Source: Candidatus Atribacteria bacterium
Lineage (GTDB): Bacteria > Bipolaricaulota > Bipolaricaulia > UBA7950 > UBA9294
Direction of reading: 5' to 3'
Assembly (NCBI GenBank): GCA_004525685.1
Contig: SPBW01000013.1
Span: forward strand, 1 to 25,446
Length of the DNA stretch: 25,446 bases
A program made the translations under genes and the position numbers. Shown here in pieces: positions 14,686 through 22,802 of the stretch (position 1 is its first letter; every line of letters begins with the position of its first letter). The notes beneath the pieces were generated by a model. It was given only the letters and a program-made list of their open reading frames with translations. It ran no database searches and was not told the origin of the DNA.

Positions 14686-17027
14686 CACGCGAACTCTCCT
14701 ACGTTGGGAAACCCATACCTCGCGCCGACGCCATAGACAAGGTCACAGGTTCTGCTTCGTATACACACGATCTATGTCTGCCTGGCATGCTGCACACGGC
14801 CCTCGTCCTATCACCGCATGCGTCAGCTCGCATTGTTGCCATTGACTCGCAGAATGCGGAAGCCCTTCCAGGCGTTCGCGCCGTGCTCACAGGCAGGGGA
14901 TTATGCTACCAGCTAGGCCTCTACATGCAGGACAAATGCATCCTGGCCCGCGACGTCGTCCGCTATCAGGGCGAGGCCGTTGTCGCCATCGCCGCCGACA
15001 CGCTCGACATCGCCAAGGCTGCGTGCCAGCTTGTTGAAGTTCAGTATGACCTTCTGCCCACTGTTCTCGACCCTAGAGAAGCGATGGATGCATCCGCGCA
15101 TCTGGTTCATCCTGACCTACACACCTACGAGCATATGGAGGGCGTGTTTTTCCCCAAGGCACACACGAACATCGCGCATCATCAGAAGATACGAAAAGGC
15201 TCGTTCGACCAAGCTTTCGAAGGCGCAGACAGCACGCTCACGGCCTCGTTCTACAACCCGCCTGTTCAGCATGTGCCTATGGAGACCCACGTCAGTGTGG
15301 CTCAGGCCTTGCCAGGCAAGCGCATGGAGATCTGGACCTCAAGCCAGTCGCCCTACACAGTCCGGCATTTGATGAGCGTCTGTTTCGATCTGCCGCATGC
15401 CCATGTCAGGGTGCATGTTCCCTATGTTGGCGGAGGGTTTGGTGGCAAGGCAGGTCTAGGATTGGAGCCGCTGGCCTACGTGCTGTCCAGGGCAGCTGGC
15501 GGACGCCCTGTGAAGGTCGCGGCCACACGCGAACAAGAGTTTAACACCCTTCCATCGCGCCAGGGATTACACTCGACCATCGAGATCGGCGCATCGCGCG
15601 ACGGGAAGATCGTCGCCCTGAAATCGACCTACGTATGGGATGCCGGCGCCTATGCCGACTATGGCGTCAACATCGGTCGCGCAGCCGCCTATTCCGGGGC
15701 GGGACCCTACTCCATCGACAACTGCTGGATCGACTCGTTCGTCGTCTACACGAACAAGATCTTCGGCACGGCCTATCGTGGTTTCGGTCATCTTGAGATT
15801 CTGTGGGGCATTGAACGCGCTATGGACTTGATGGCGCGCAGGCTAGGCATGGATCCAGCCGAGTTCCGCAGACGCAATCTGCTCAAGGATGGCGACACAA
15901 CCATCACAGGAGAAGCTTTCACCTCCGGACATGGCAATCCGCTTCAGTGTCTGGAATCCGTCGCAGAAGCCATCGATTGGGGCACGCCGAGCGAGCCGTC
16001 CGTTGATTCCTACAAGGTGAGGGGCAAGGGACTGGCGATGTTGCACAAAGCGCCGGCCATGCCGACCTACACTTCTTGTGCTGTGGTGATCAAACTTGAT
16101 GAAGACGGCGGTGGCGACATCCTCGTGTCTGGCGTCGACTATGGGCAAGGGACCTACACGGTGTTGCGGCAGATCGCTGCAGAAGAATTGCGCATTCCCA
16201 TTGAGAAGATCCACATCACTTGGGAGTGTGATACCGCGTTCTCTCCCTATGACTGGCAGACAGTTGCCAGCCGCTTTGCCTACATGGGCGGCAATGCCGT
16301 GATCCAGGCCGCAGCCGATTGCCTGGAACAGATCCGATCTGTCGCAAGCCAAGCCCTCAATGTGGCACCTGAAGATCTGGACTTCGAAGACGGCGTCGTC
16401 TTTCCAAAGAGTGATCCCACTCGAGGCATTCCCTATTCCAAACTAACATTGGGATACACGTTTGCGAATGGCAACTCTATTGGCGGGCCGATCATTGGTC
16501 ACGGTCGATTCATTGCCAAGGGGCTGACGCATCTGGATCCCGAGACCGGACAGGGATTGCCTGCTCAGTACTGGACCTACGGCGCGCACGCCGTTGAGAT
16601 AGAAGTCGACACACAGACAGGCGAGATCGAGATTCTCAACATCGTGACCGCCCTCGACGCAGGCAAGGTGCTCAATCCCAAGCTCTGCATCGGGCAGGTC
16701 GTCGGAGGCGTCGTTCAAGGGTTGGGGTCTGCGCTCTGGGAGGGTTTTGTATTCGATGCGAAGGGGCGATTCCTCAACGCAGGTTTCGTTGACTACAAGA
16801 TCCCAACAGCCAAGGATATCCCACGCCACATGCAGCAGATCCTGTTGGAGAATCCTCAGCCAGGCGGACCCTACGGCGCTCGCGGCGTAGCGGAGCATCC
16901 GATGATTTCTGTCCCCTCGGCCATCGGAAATGCACTCTATGATGCGCTGGGAATCGAATTCAACACACTTCCGCTCAACTACGAGCGCATTCTAACTCGC
17001 ATCAAAGAGAAGGTTGAACCCTCGTGA
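14682..17027 (+). CDS. Molybdenum hydroxylase molybdopterin-binding large subunit
   Basis: Catalytic subunit, 781 residues, of the xanthine dehydrogenase family, which hydroxylates an N-heterocycle or aldehyde using water. It shows the N-terminal a/b hammerhead domain (KVTGSASYTHDLCLPG, VVRYQGEAVVAIAAD). The Mo-pterin segments include GGGFGGK (250-256) and AYRGFG (364-369), and the catalytic Glu is E738 in GARGVAEHP near the C-terminus. The substrate is not readable from sequence: GARGVAEHP departs from the commoner GxGExP pattern, so this is not a textbook xanthine or CO dehydrogenase. It overlaps the Fe-S gene (ATGA) and the FdrA-like gene (GTGA) by four bases each. Maturation genes for the Mo cofactor are not in the window. 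Confidence 0.94.
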   Translation: MTRELSYVGKPIPRADAIDKVTGSASYTHDLCLPGMLHTALVLSPHASARIVAIDSQNAEALPGVRAVLTGRGLCYQLGLYMQDKCILARDVVRYQGEAVVAIAADTLDIAKAACQLVEVQYDLLPTVLDPREAMDASAHLVHPDLHTYEHMEGVFFPKAHTNIAHHQKIRKGSFDQAFEGADSTLTASFYNPPVQHVPMETHVSVAQALPGKRMEIWTSSQSPYTVRHLMSVCFDLPHAHVRVHVPYVGGGFGGKAGLGLEPLAYVLSRAAGGRPVKVAATREQEFNTLPSRQGLHSTIEIGASRDGKIVALKSTYVWDAGAYADYGVNIGRAAAYSGAGPYSIDNCWIDSFVVYTNKIFGTAYRGFGHLEILWGIERAMDLMARRLGMDPAEFRRRNLLKDGDTTITGEAFTSGHGNPLQCLESVAEAIDWGTPSEPSVDSYKVRGKGLAMLHKAPAMPTYTSCAVVIKLDEDGGGDILVSGVDYGQGTYTVLRQIAAEELRIPIEKIHITWECDTAFSPYDWQTVASRFAYMGGNAVIQAAADCLEQIRSVASQALNVAPEDLDFEDGVVFPKSDPTRGIPYSKLTLGYTFANGNSIGGPIIGHGRFIAKGLTHLDPETGQGLPAQYWTYGAHAVEIEVDTQTGEIEILNIVTALDAGKVLNPKLCIGQVVGGVVQGLGSALWEGFVFDAKGRFLNAGFVDYKIPTAKDIPRHMQQILLENPQPGGPYGARGVAEHPMISVPSAIGNALYDALGIEFNTLPLNYERILTRIKEKVEPS

Positions 17028-18616
17028 AAGAACTCATCGTCGAACGCAATCGCTATTTCGACTCCGTGTTTCTCATGCGCATTAGCTCCGAATTGGAGAA
17101 GCTAAGCGGCGTAACGCAAGCCGTCGTAGCTATGGCCACACCGATCAACGTCGAGAACCTTATGAAATCGGGTTTCGAACTCAGGATCCAGGACGAAGCG
17201 ATCCGGCCAGCCGACCTCATCATCGCCATTGATGCCGAATCGAGCGAGGCGGCAGCCTGTGTCCACGACCAGCTGGCGAAGCTGTTGGCAGGCGGAACGG
17301 GTGACGAGGCGAGCCCATCAGCAGGTGCCAGCCCGACGTCTCTTGATGCGGCCCTGGCAGCTGATCCTGATATCAATCTCGCCTTGATCTCTGTTCCCGG
17401 AATCCACGCAACACGGGAGGCGCGCAAAGCGTTGCATCGAGGCCTTCACGTCATGCTGTTCTCAGACAATGTGACAGTCAAGGATGAGATCGCACTCAAA
17501 GACGATGCCATCAACCGAGGCTTGCTGATGATGGGGCCTGACTGCGGCACAGCCATCCTCAATGGTGCCGCACTGGGTTTTGCCAATGCGTGCCGCTCTG
17601 GATCCATCGGCATCGTAGGCGCCTCAGGTACGGGGATCCAGGAGATTTCGTCGCTCGTTCATCAGCTGGGCGGCGGCATCTCGCAAGCGATTGGCACGGG
17701 CGGACGCGATCTTTCTGCTGACGTAGACGGACGCATGACGCGTTTTGGCATCGAAGCCCTGGGTTGCAACCCCGACACCAACGTCATCGTCGTGGTATCC
17801 AAGACCCCCAGTCCGACTGTCGCAGACAAGGTGCTTGCGTCACTCGCCGCCACAGGAAAGCCGGGCGTCGTTCACTTCATCGGCGGACAGGCAGCGCAGT
17901 TGTCCGACAAGCTAGAGACGACGGGCACATTGGCCGACGCCGCCCTCGCCGCAGTCGTCAAGTCAGGCAATGGGGTCCCCGAAGTGAGTCATCCCGCCGG
18001 GCATCCAAGCCCCATACCTACGCCAACAGCAACTTCGAGCACTGGAGTTTCAGCAGATTCCGAAACTCCCAAGCAGCTCGCCACGATTACCGGGCGAGTT
18101 GCCGGATTCTATTGCGGCGGCACGTTGTGCCAAGAAGCATGGAACATCCTCACGCAAGCAGGCATCGACGTTTCCTCCAATGTCGCGGGAGATAAGCGAA
18201 AGAAGATTCATCCCGAGACAGAAGTTGCCGGCCACGTCGTTTGGGATTTGGGCGACGATGCCTTCACTGTCGGAAAGCCCCATCCCATGATCGAGCCCAG
18301 CCTGCGTGACAGCCGAGTGGCTCAGGCGGGAGCAGATCCGACCGTCGGCGTAATACTGGCTGATTGCGTCATCGGATATGGTGCCCATGAGAATCCCGCA
18401 GCCAGCCTCGCTGAGGCCGCGCTGCGCGCCATCGATGCAGCACGCAAAGACGGTAGAAGGCTGATCGTTGTCGCCTCTGTCACGGGCACAGACCAAGATC
18501 CGCAGAACCTCCACCATCAGCGCAAGATTCTTGAGGTCGCCGGAATAACCGTCGCACCGAGCAACGCGGCGGCGGCGCGATGGGTCGTCCATGGGATGAA
18601 AGGTGGGATCTCATGA
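17024..18616 (+). CDS. fdrA: FdrA-like protein (AllF homologue, acyl-CoA synthetase fold)
   Basis: 530 residues, related to E. coli FdrA and to the alpha subunit of succinyl-CoA synthetase. In E. coli, FdrA with YlbE and YlbF forms oxamate carbamoyltransferase, converting oxalurate and phosphate to oxamate and carbamoyl phosphate in allantoin breakdown. Visible here are a nucleotide-binding-like fold with GSIGIVGASGTGIQE (193-207), GPDCGTAIL before it, and a second half starting about GRVAGFYCGGTLCQEAW. A Pro/Thr/Ser-rich linker (GHPSPIPTPTATSSTG) joins the halves and looks like an insertion. The start is GTG at 17024, overlapping the hydroxylase stop by four bases. Next comes the DUF1116 gene, also overlapping, as in the E. 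coli fdrA-ylbE pair. Homology is firm; a ureido-compound phosphorolysis role is inferred. Confidence 0.9.
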   Translation: MKELIVERNRYFDSVFLMRISSELEKLSGVTQAVVAMATPINVENLMKSGFELRIQDEAIRPADLIIAIDAESSEAAACVHDQLAKLLAGGTGDEASPSAGASPTSLDAALAADPDINLALISVPGIHATREARKALHRGLHVMLFSDNVTVKDEIALKDDAINRGLLMMGPDCGTAILNGAALGFANACRSGSIGIVGASGTGIQEISSLVHQLGGGISQAIGTGGRDLSADVDGRMTRFGIEALGCNPDTNVIVVVSKTPSPTVADKVLASLAATGKPGVVHFIGGQAAQLSDKLETTGTLADAALAAVVKSGNGVPEVSHPAGHPSPIPTPTATSSTGVSADSETPKQLATITGRVAGFYCGGTLCQEAWNILTQAGIDVSSNVAGDKRKKIHPETEVAGHVVWDLGDDAFTVGKPHPMIEPSLRDSRVAQAGADPTVGVILADCVIGYGAHENPAASLAEAALRAIDAARKDGRRLIVVASVTGTDQDPQNLHHQRKILEVAGITVAPSNAAAARWVVHGMKGGIS

Positions 18617-20082
18617 GCGAGCGAAAGCCGACCACGGCACTGTTTAGCGATCCACTGCGCGTGGTGAACCTTGGCTTGTCGTCGTTTGCTGAGACGCTAC
18701 GAGCCAGCCGCGTCCCTGTCATCGATGTTGACTGGCGCCCGCCAGCAGGCGGTGATGCTGCATTGATCCGCATCATCGACAATCTGAAATCAGACGATGA
18801 ACACGCTTGGTCGGCCACCATTACTGCTGCCAATGAGAAGGCTATCGAACATCTCTTGTCAGCAGAGCCTCACCTAATCGGCATTGGCATTGCCCGAGAC
18901 GTCGTCCCAGGCATGACGGATCGAACCCTACTTCATGCCGGGCCACCTATCACTTGGGACGCCATGTGCGGTCCCATGCGCGGAGCCGTCATGGGCGGAC
19001 TCATCTATGAGCGCGCGGCCTCAACACCTGATTCCGCAGCCCAATTGGCCGCTTCCGGAGATATCACGTTTGACCCGTGTCATCATCATCAGTCTGTTGG
19101 ACCGATGGCTGGGGTGATGACGGCATCGATGCCTGTGTGGATCATCGAGAATGTCACGGCAGGCAATCGCGCCTACTGCACCCTGAACGAAGGATTGGGG
19201 CAGGTTCTTCGCTACGGCGCATTCGGAGACGAAGTGATCAGCCGACTGAACTGGATGCAGAACGAATTGGCACCCATCCTGTCGCAGGCAATCGAGAAAC
19301 ACGGCCCCATCGACATGCGATCGCTGCTTGCCCAAGCACTTCAGATGGGCGATGAGGGGCACAATCGCAATCGCGCCGGGACGTCGCTTCTCATTCGCGA
19401 ACTGGCTCCGTTTTTGGTTCGGCTCAGTGAGCCGTCAGAGTCGATTGCGCGAGTACTGGAGTTTCTACACTCAAACGATCACTTCTTCCTTAATCTGACC
19501 ATGCCAGCAGGAAAGTGTGCGCTTGACGCTGCAGCCGACATCCCCGGAAGCTCATTGGTCACAGTGATGGCTCGCAACGGCACGCAGTTCGGCATTCGCG
19601 TCTCAGGAACTGGCGATCGTTGGTTCACGGCACCTGCACCGATTGTAGACGGCCTGTACTTGCCTGGGTTCTCAGCGCAAGACGCAGCCCCAGATATTGG
19701 GGATTCGGCCATCACAGAAACGGCTGGATACGGTGGCTTCGCCATGGCTGCTGCTCCAGCCATCGTTCAGTTTGTCGGCGGGACGCCACAGCTAGCTCTG
19801 GACACTACACACCGCATGCGCAGTATCACAATGGCGGAGTCACGTTCCTATCAGATTCCAGCGATGGGTTTCCGCGGCACGCCGACGGGTATCGACGTGC
19901 TCCGCGTTGCTGAGACAGGCATCTTGCCTGCCATCAACACGGGCATCGCCCACAAAGAACCGGGCATCGGCATGGTGGGTGCTGGCTTGGTCACGCCACC
20001 ATTCAGTGTCTTTGCTGACGCTGCACGGGCTCTCGCCGAAAGCCTGGGGAAACAAGAGAAGGATCAGATGGCTGCATCTTGA
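18613..20082 (+). CDS. DUF1116 protein (YlbE/AllG homologue)
   Basis: 489 residues. It matches the DUF1116 family, whose E. coli member YlbE is a subunit of oxamate carbamoyltransferase. Recognisable segments are the start NLGLSSFAETL...VPVIDVDWRPPAGG, GMTDRTLLHAGPPITWDAMCGPMRGA, DPCHHHQSVGPMAGV, the long middle with MGDEGHNRNRAGTSLLIRE, and the late GTPTGIDVLRVAETGILPAINTG. I choose ATG at 18613 (ATGA overlap with FdrA, AAGGTGGG just upstream); an ATG at 18580 lies inside fdrA without a site. It is followed by a 135-base gap that contains a palindromic repeat element, the first break in the otherwise gapless operon. Confidence 0.92.
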   Translation: MSERKPTTALFSDPLRVVNLGLSSFAETLRASRVPVIDVDWRPPAGGDAALIRIIDNLKSDDEHAWSATITAANEKAIEHLLSAEPHLIGIGIARDVVPGMTDRTLLHAGPPITWDAMCGPMRGAVMGGLIYERAASTPDSAAQLAASGDITFDPCHHHQSVGPMAGVMTASMPVWIIENVTAGNRAYCTLNEGLGQVLRYGAFGDEVISRLNWMQNELAPILSQAIEKHGPIDMRSLLAQALQMGDEGHNRNRAGTSLLIRELAPFLVRLSEPSESIARVLEFLHSNDHFFLNLTMPAGKCALDAAADIPGSSLVTVMARNGTQFGIRVSGTGDRWFTAPAPIVDGLYLPGFSAQDAAPDIGDSAITETAGYGGFAMAAAPAIVQFVGGTPQLALDTTHRMRSITMAESRSYQIPAMGFRGTPTGIDVLRVAETGILPAINTGIAHKEPGIGMVGAGLVTPPFSVFADAARALAESLGKQEKDQMAAS

Positions 20083-20094
20083 GAAATATGGGTT

Positions 20095-20189
20095 TCTCGC
20101 AAAGCCGCAAAGAACGCGAAGGAAACAAGAATGGAATCATCTAGGCCGTCTGCACGGCACTTCTTGGCGTTCTTCGCGCCTTTGCGAGA
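20095..20189. repeat. 95-bp palindromic REP/MITE-like element inside the operon
   Basis: The left arm begins TCTCGCAAAGCCGCAAAGAA at 20095 and the right arm ends CGCGCCTTTGCGAGA at 20189. The arms are inverted repeats matching at about 26 of 29 positions after a gap. Inside lies a second perfect hairpin, GCCGT-CTGC-ACGGC (20145-20158). The CGCAAAG/CTTTGCGAGA core resembles, from memory, repeats scattered in intergenic regions of many environmental bacteria. No transposase is nearby, so it would depend on an enzyme elsewhere. It fills most of the gap between the DUF1116 and cyclase genes. Confidence 0.7.
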
Positions 20190-20217
20190 TCAACCGAGAT
20201 CCTAAGGGGAGGGTATC

Positions 20218-21087
20218 ATGAAGATTATTGATCTGACGATTCCACTGTCTATTGCCACACCACCCTGGCCGACCTACGAGCCATTGCAGGTGAAGTATTT
20301 CAAGCGCCTGGCACCCAATGGTGCAAACGGACAGCTGGTAACACACTCCAACCATGTTGGAACACATCTTGATGGCGAAATCCACTTCCACACACCGGGC
20401 AAAGACATCGCCGAGCTTGACTTCGACTTCCTCGTTCACGAGGGCGTGATTGTCGATTTGTCCGACATTGCCGGGGACTACGACATTTACACTTCCGACA
20501 TGATCGAGGAACGCGTCGAGGTCAAGGAAGGCGACATCCTCATCATCCACACCGGCTATCACCACTATGGGTTCGATCAGCCGACAGCTGACGAAGTGCG
20601 CTACATGGTCAAGCATCCGGGGCCAGATCGGGAATTCGCCTTATGGTGCCGCAAGAAGAAGATCCGCTGGATCGGCGTCGATTGCGGCAGTGCCGATCAT
20701 CCCATGAACACGATCATTCGCGACTGGATGCCGCGACAGGCCAAAGAAGCCGATGAGCACTTCCTAGCTAAATACGGCAAGACCGTGGCTGAGACATTCG
20801 ATGCAGGCAAGTATCAGCTCATGCACATCGAGTTGTTCCCCCACGGCATCATTCATGCCGAATGCTTGGGTGGCGACATCGATCTACTGCTCAACCAACG
20901 CGCGACGTTCGGCTGCTTCCCGTGGCGATTTGTCGATGGCGAATCATCGATCGCGCGCATCGTAGCCATGGTCGATGATGACCGTTATGAAGAATTGATG
21001 GCCATCAAGGCGGAATGCGAACTGACTAAGTATGGTGACGTCGCTGGTGCAAGGAATCCGCATCTGCATGAGGTGGGGCGAACCTAG
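20218..21087 (+). CDS. Cyclase-family metal-dependent hydrolase (KynB-like fold)
   Basis: 289 residues of the cyclase/kynurenine-formamidase-like family, metal-dependent hydrolases that open cyclic or formyl amides. The metal motif HVGTHLDGEIHF (H46, H50, D52, H56) matches HxGTHxDxxxHF. The start MKIIDLTIPLS is typical, and GVDCGSADHPMNT with HIELFPHGIIHAECLGGDID forms the distal active-site part. An internal extension (FALWCRKKKIRWIG to MPRQAKEADEHF) makes it longer than the common 210-220 residue members. AGGGGAGGG precedes the ATG. It follows the DUF1116 gene after a repeat element. In a carbamoyltransferase-type operon, a role in opening a heterocycle or hydrolysing an amide intermediate is plausible; that is inference. 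Confidence 0.9.
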   Translation: MKIIDLTIPLSIATPPWPTYEPLQVKYFKRLAPNGANGQLVTHSNHVGTHLDGEIHFHTPGKDIAELDFDFLVHEGVIVDLSDIAGDYDIYTSDMIEERVEVKEGDILIIHTGYHHYGFDQPTADEVRYMVKHPGPDREFALWCRKKKIRWIGVDCGSADHPMNTIIRDWMPRQAKEADEHFLAKYGKTVAETFDAGKYQLMHIELFPHGIIHAECLGGDIDLLLNQRATFGCFPWRFVDGESSIARIVAMVDDDRYEELMAIKAECELTKYGDVAGARNPHLHEVGRT

Positions 21088-21138
21088 ATCTCTGGATAGT
21101 GGCGTTCAGACACTCAGCCGTAGCGTCAATAGCCCCCT

Positions 21139-21162
21139 AGTGCCCGGGAAAATCCGGGCGCT
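21139..21162 (+). terminator. Hairpin between the cyclase and DUF2877 genes
   Basis: A 9-pair stem (AGTGCCCGG with CCGGGCGCT, one G-U pair) with loop GAAAAT lies about 50 bases after the cyclase stop. There is no T-run, so it may attenuate or process the transcript rather than end it. Confidence 0.4.
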
Positions 21163-21211
21163 TCCGGGACGTCGTATCGAGCAGTATGAGGTCGTTCTTA
21201 GAACCGATGTA

Positions 21212-22121
21212 ATGGACATTACCAACCTAACCGCCCCACGAATCGGTAGGCATATTCGCGAATACCTTTGCGTGCAAGCACGGGAAGGAGCTGTCGTGCC
21301 TACATTTCGGCGCAGCCTAGACATTCTGTTCGACAAGGATCCTGATCAGGGTTATGTGACGATTCAAGAGGAAGGCGTCGCACTTCATCCCTGGGCAGTC
21401 CTCGTCGCTGAGGAGAGCGGCGGCTCGTAGCTCCGGATGTCGGCACAGCAGTCACAGCCGATGCGAGTAGGATTTGTATCGGAGATGCACTGGGACTCGT
21501 CATCGAGTGCGCAGAGGCTGCCACGCTCCAGATTGAGCCGTGGATCCAAACGCAGATGATCTGCGCGGGAAGTCGCGCTTCCCGTTGGAACAAGCCTTCT
21601 CCGAGAGGCCCCCAACAAGGCCTACGGAGCCGTTTCAATCCCAGATTGGCGCGCTTGTACGGAGATGGGAAGCAACGGGCGCCGAAGACGTGTTGGTGGA
21701 CCTCATTGGACTTGGCATCGGCTCGACACCAGCTGGAGATGACGTGCTTGTCGGCATTCTGGCCGGTCTCCGAGCGCTTGCAGGACGCCGCCGCGCTCAG
21801 CCACAAATCGATGAACTGAACACACTCGTCCATCCCAAAGCGCTGTATGCGAAGCCCCCCCGTCCCGACCGCCCAGATGATTCAAGCCGCCCTATCCCCG
21901 ATGCGTTGTGCGATCCTGTCGCACTGATCGGCCAGGCAGGCGAGGCACTTCCTACGATTCGTCGCAGCATTGATAGCGTGGCTGGCATGGGTGCAACTTC
22001 TGGAGTATTCATCGTACCCGGTCTTGCACTGGCGCTACGAATGATCCTAGAATCGGCGCAGCAGATCCCCCCAGCAGCAAGCGCAAGCATCCTCGCTGGC
22101 GGACCAACAGGAGAACCGTGA
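21212..22121 (+). pseudogene. DUF2877 (YlbF/AllH-like) gene broken by two frameshifts
   Basis: Homology to DUF2877, the third subunit of E. coli oxamate carbamoyltransferase, runs through three frames. From ATG 21212 the first frame reads MDITNLTAPRIGRHIREYLC, then FRRSLDILF and HPWAVLVAEE, and stops at TAG 21428-21430. The second frame (open from 21412) reads LVAPDVGTAVTADASRICIG and ends near IEPWIQ around 21550. The third frame reads on as DDLRGKSRFPLEQAF and ends at TGA 22119-22121; it holds the family hallmark LIGLGIGSTPAGDDVLVGIL and GATSGVFIVPGLAL near the end. Each step is -1, as from single-base losses near 21415-21425 and 21545-21555. Joined, the protein is about 300 residues, normal for the family. 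An alternative is a truncated 193-residue product from GTG 21540. Real decay or sequence error cannot be told apart here. Confidence 0.75.
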
Positions 22122-22495
22122 TCCATAAGAGCGTAGCATCCTTCCTCAACAGCGTGCCCCCCGATGTCCGCGACATCGTCGTTGCCTTGCGTGAGGTCGT
22201 CCGTACGGCCGTTCCGGATGCCGAGGAGACGATGCTGTGGGGAGGCATCTCCTATCACACGCCATGGATCGGAGGCCGCGTCAAGGGCGCGCTCTGTCAG
22301 ATCAGCGCCAAGCGAGGCGAGGTGAGATTGGAGTTCATTCATGGCATTCGCTTGGCAGATCCGTCGGGCCTATTGCAGGGCGGCGCCCTCTCCAAGCGCC
22401 ATGTGCTGATTCGGACTGCCTCCGATGCCAAGCGTCACGACATTGTCAGCCTCATCCAAGATGCATCAGCCATCGAACTGGACCCGCCCGTCTAG
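22118..22495 (+). CDS. DUF1801 protein (YdhG-like fold)
   Basis: 125 residues with the DUF1801 pattern. An N-terminal helix (VASFLNSVPPDVRDIVVALREVVRTAVP) is followed by EETMLWGGISYHTPWIGG. Further strands are LCQISAKRGEVRLEFIHG and the end KRHVLIRTASDAKRHDIVSLIQDA. Members have a frataxin-like fold and unknown cellular roles. GTG at 22118 overlaps the DUF2877 stop by four bases and has GGAG upstream, so it is the last gene of the operon. The frame stays open for 42 codons beyond its TAG stop (to TAA at 22622-22624), but the family ends at the TAG. Confidence 0.85.
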   Translation: MIHKSVASFLNSVPPDVRDIVVALREVVRTAVPDAEETMLWGGISYHTPWIGGRVKGALCQISAKRGEVRLEFIHGIRLADPSGLLQGGALSKRHVLIRTASDAKRHDIVSLIQDASAIELDPPV

Positions 22496-22802
22496 CTACG
22501 CTTCGGCGCGAAAGCTGCCGGCATCGAAGGAATCCGAACGATCTTGCGTTGGGATGATCTGCAATCAATTCCTCCTCTGCCTTCTGCACAGATGCTGAGC
22601 TCGCTCGTATCGTTGAAGCCTTAAGGATCCTCAACCTGTAGATTCCCCGTACGTTCGTGCGCTTTGCTTCAACTCCCACCCAGCACGTGTCCTATTCAAG
22701 GGATCGAACACTGTCTCATCGATTTGGGACTGGCTGGGTGATGTCTCGCATAAAGATGAGTATATTAGTCAAGTATCTCAATCGCGCTCGAAAGGTGGAA
22801 CA
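22496..22802. other. Intergenic stretch without a recognised gene
   Basis: After the DUF1801 stop the same frame stays open to 22624 and reads protein-like (FGAKAAGIEGIRTILRWDD). It may be a remnant of a fused or lost gene. An opposite-strand open frame over 22452-22679 looks no better. A TATATT at 22761-22766 could be the -10 of the lipoprotein gene, but I find no matching -35. Confidence 0.3.

Noticed and set aside
18050..18592. Minus-strand 180-codon frame inside fdrA
   Set aside because: It is antisense to a family-matching gene, with unlikely composition and no RBS; a shadow frame.
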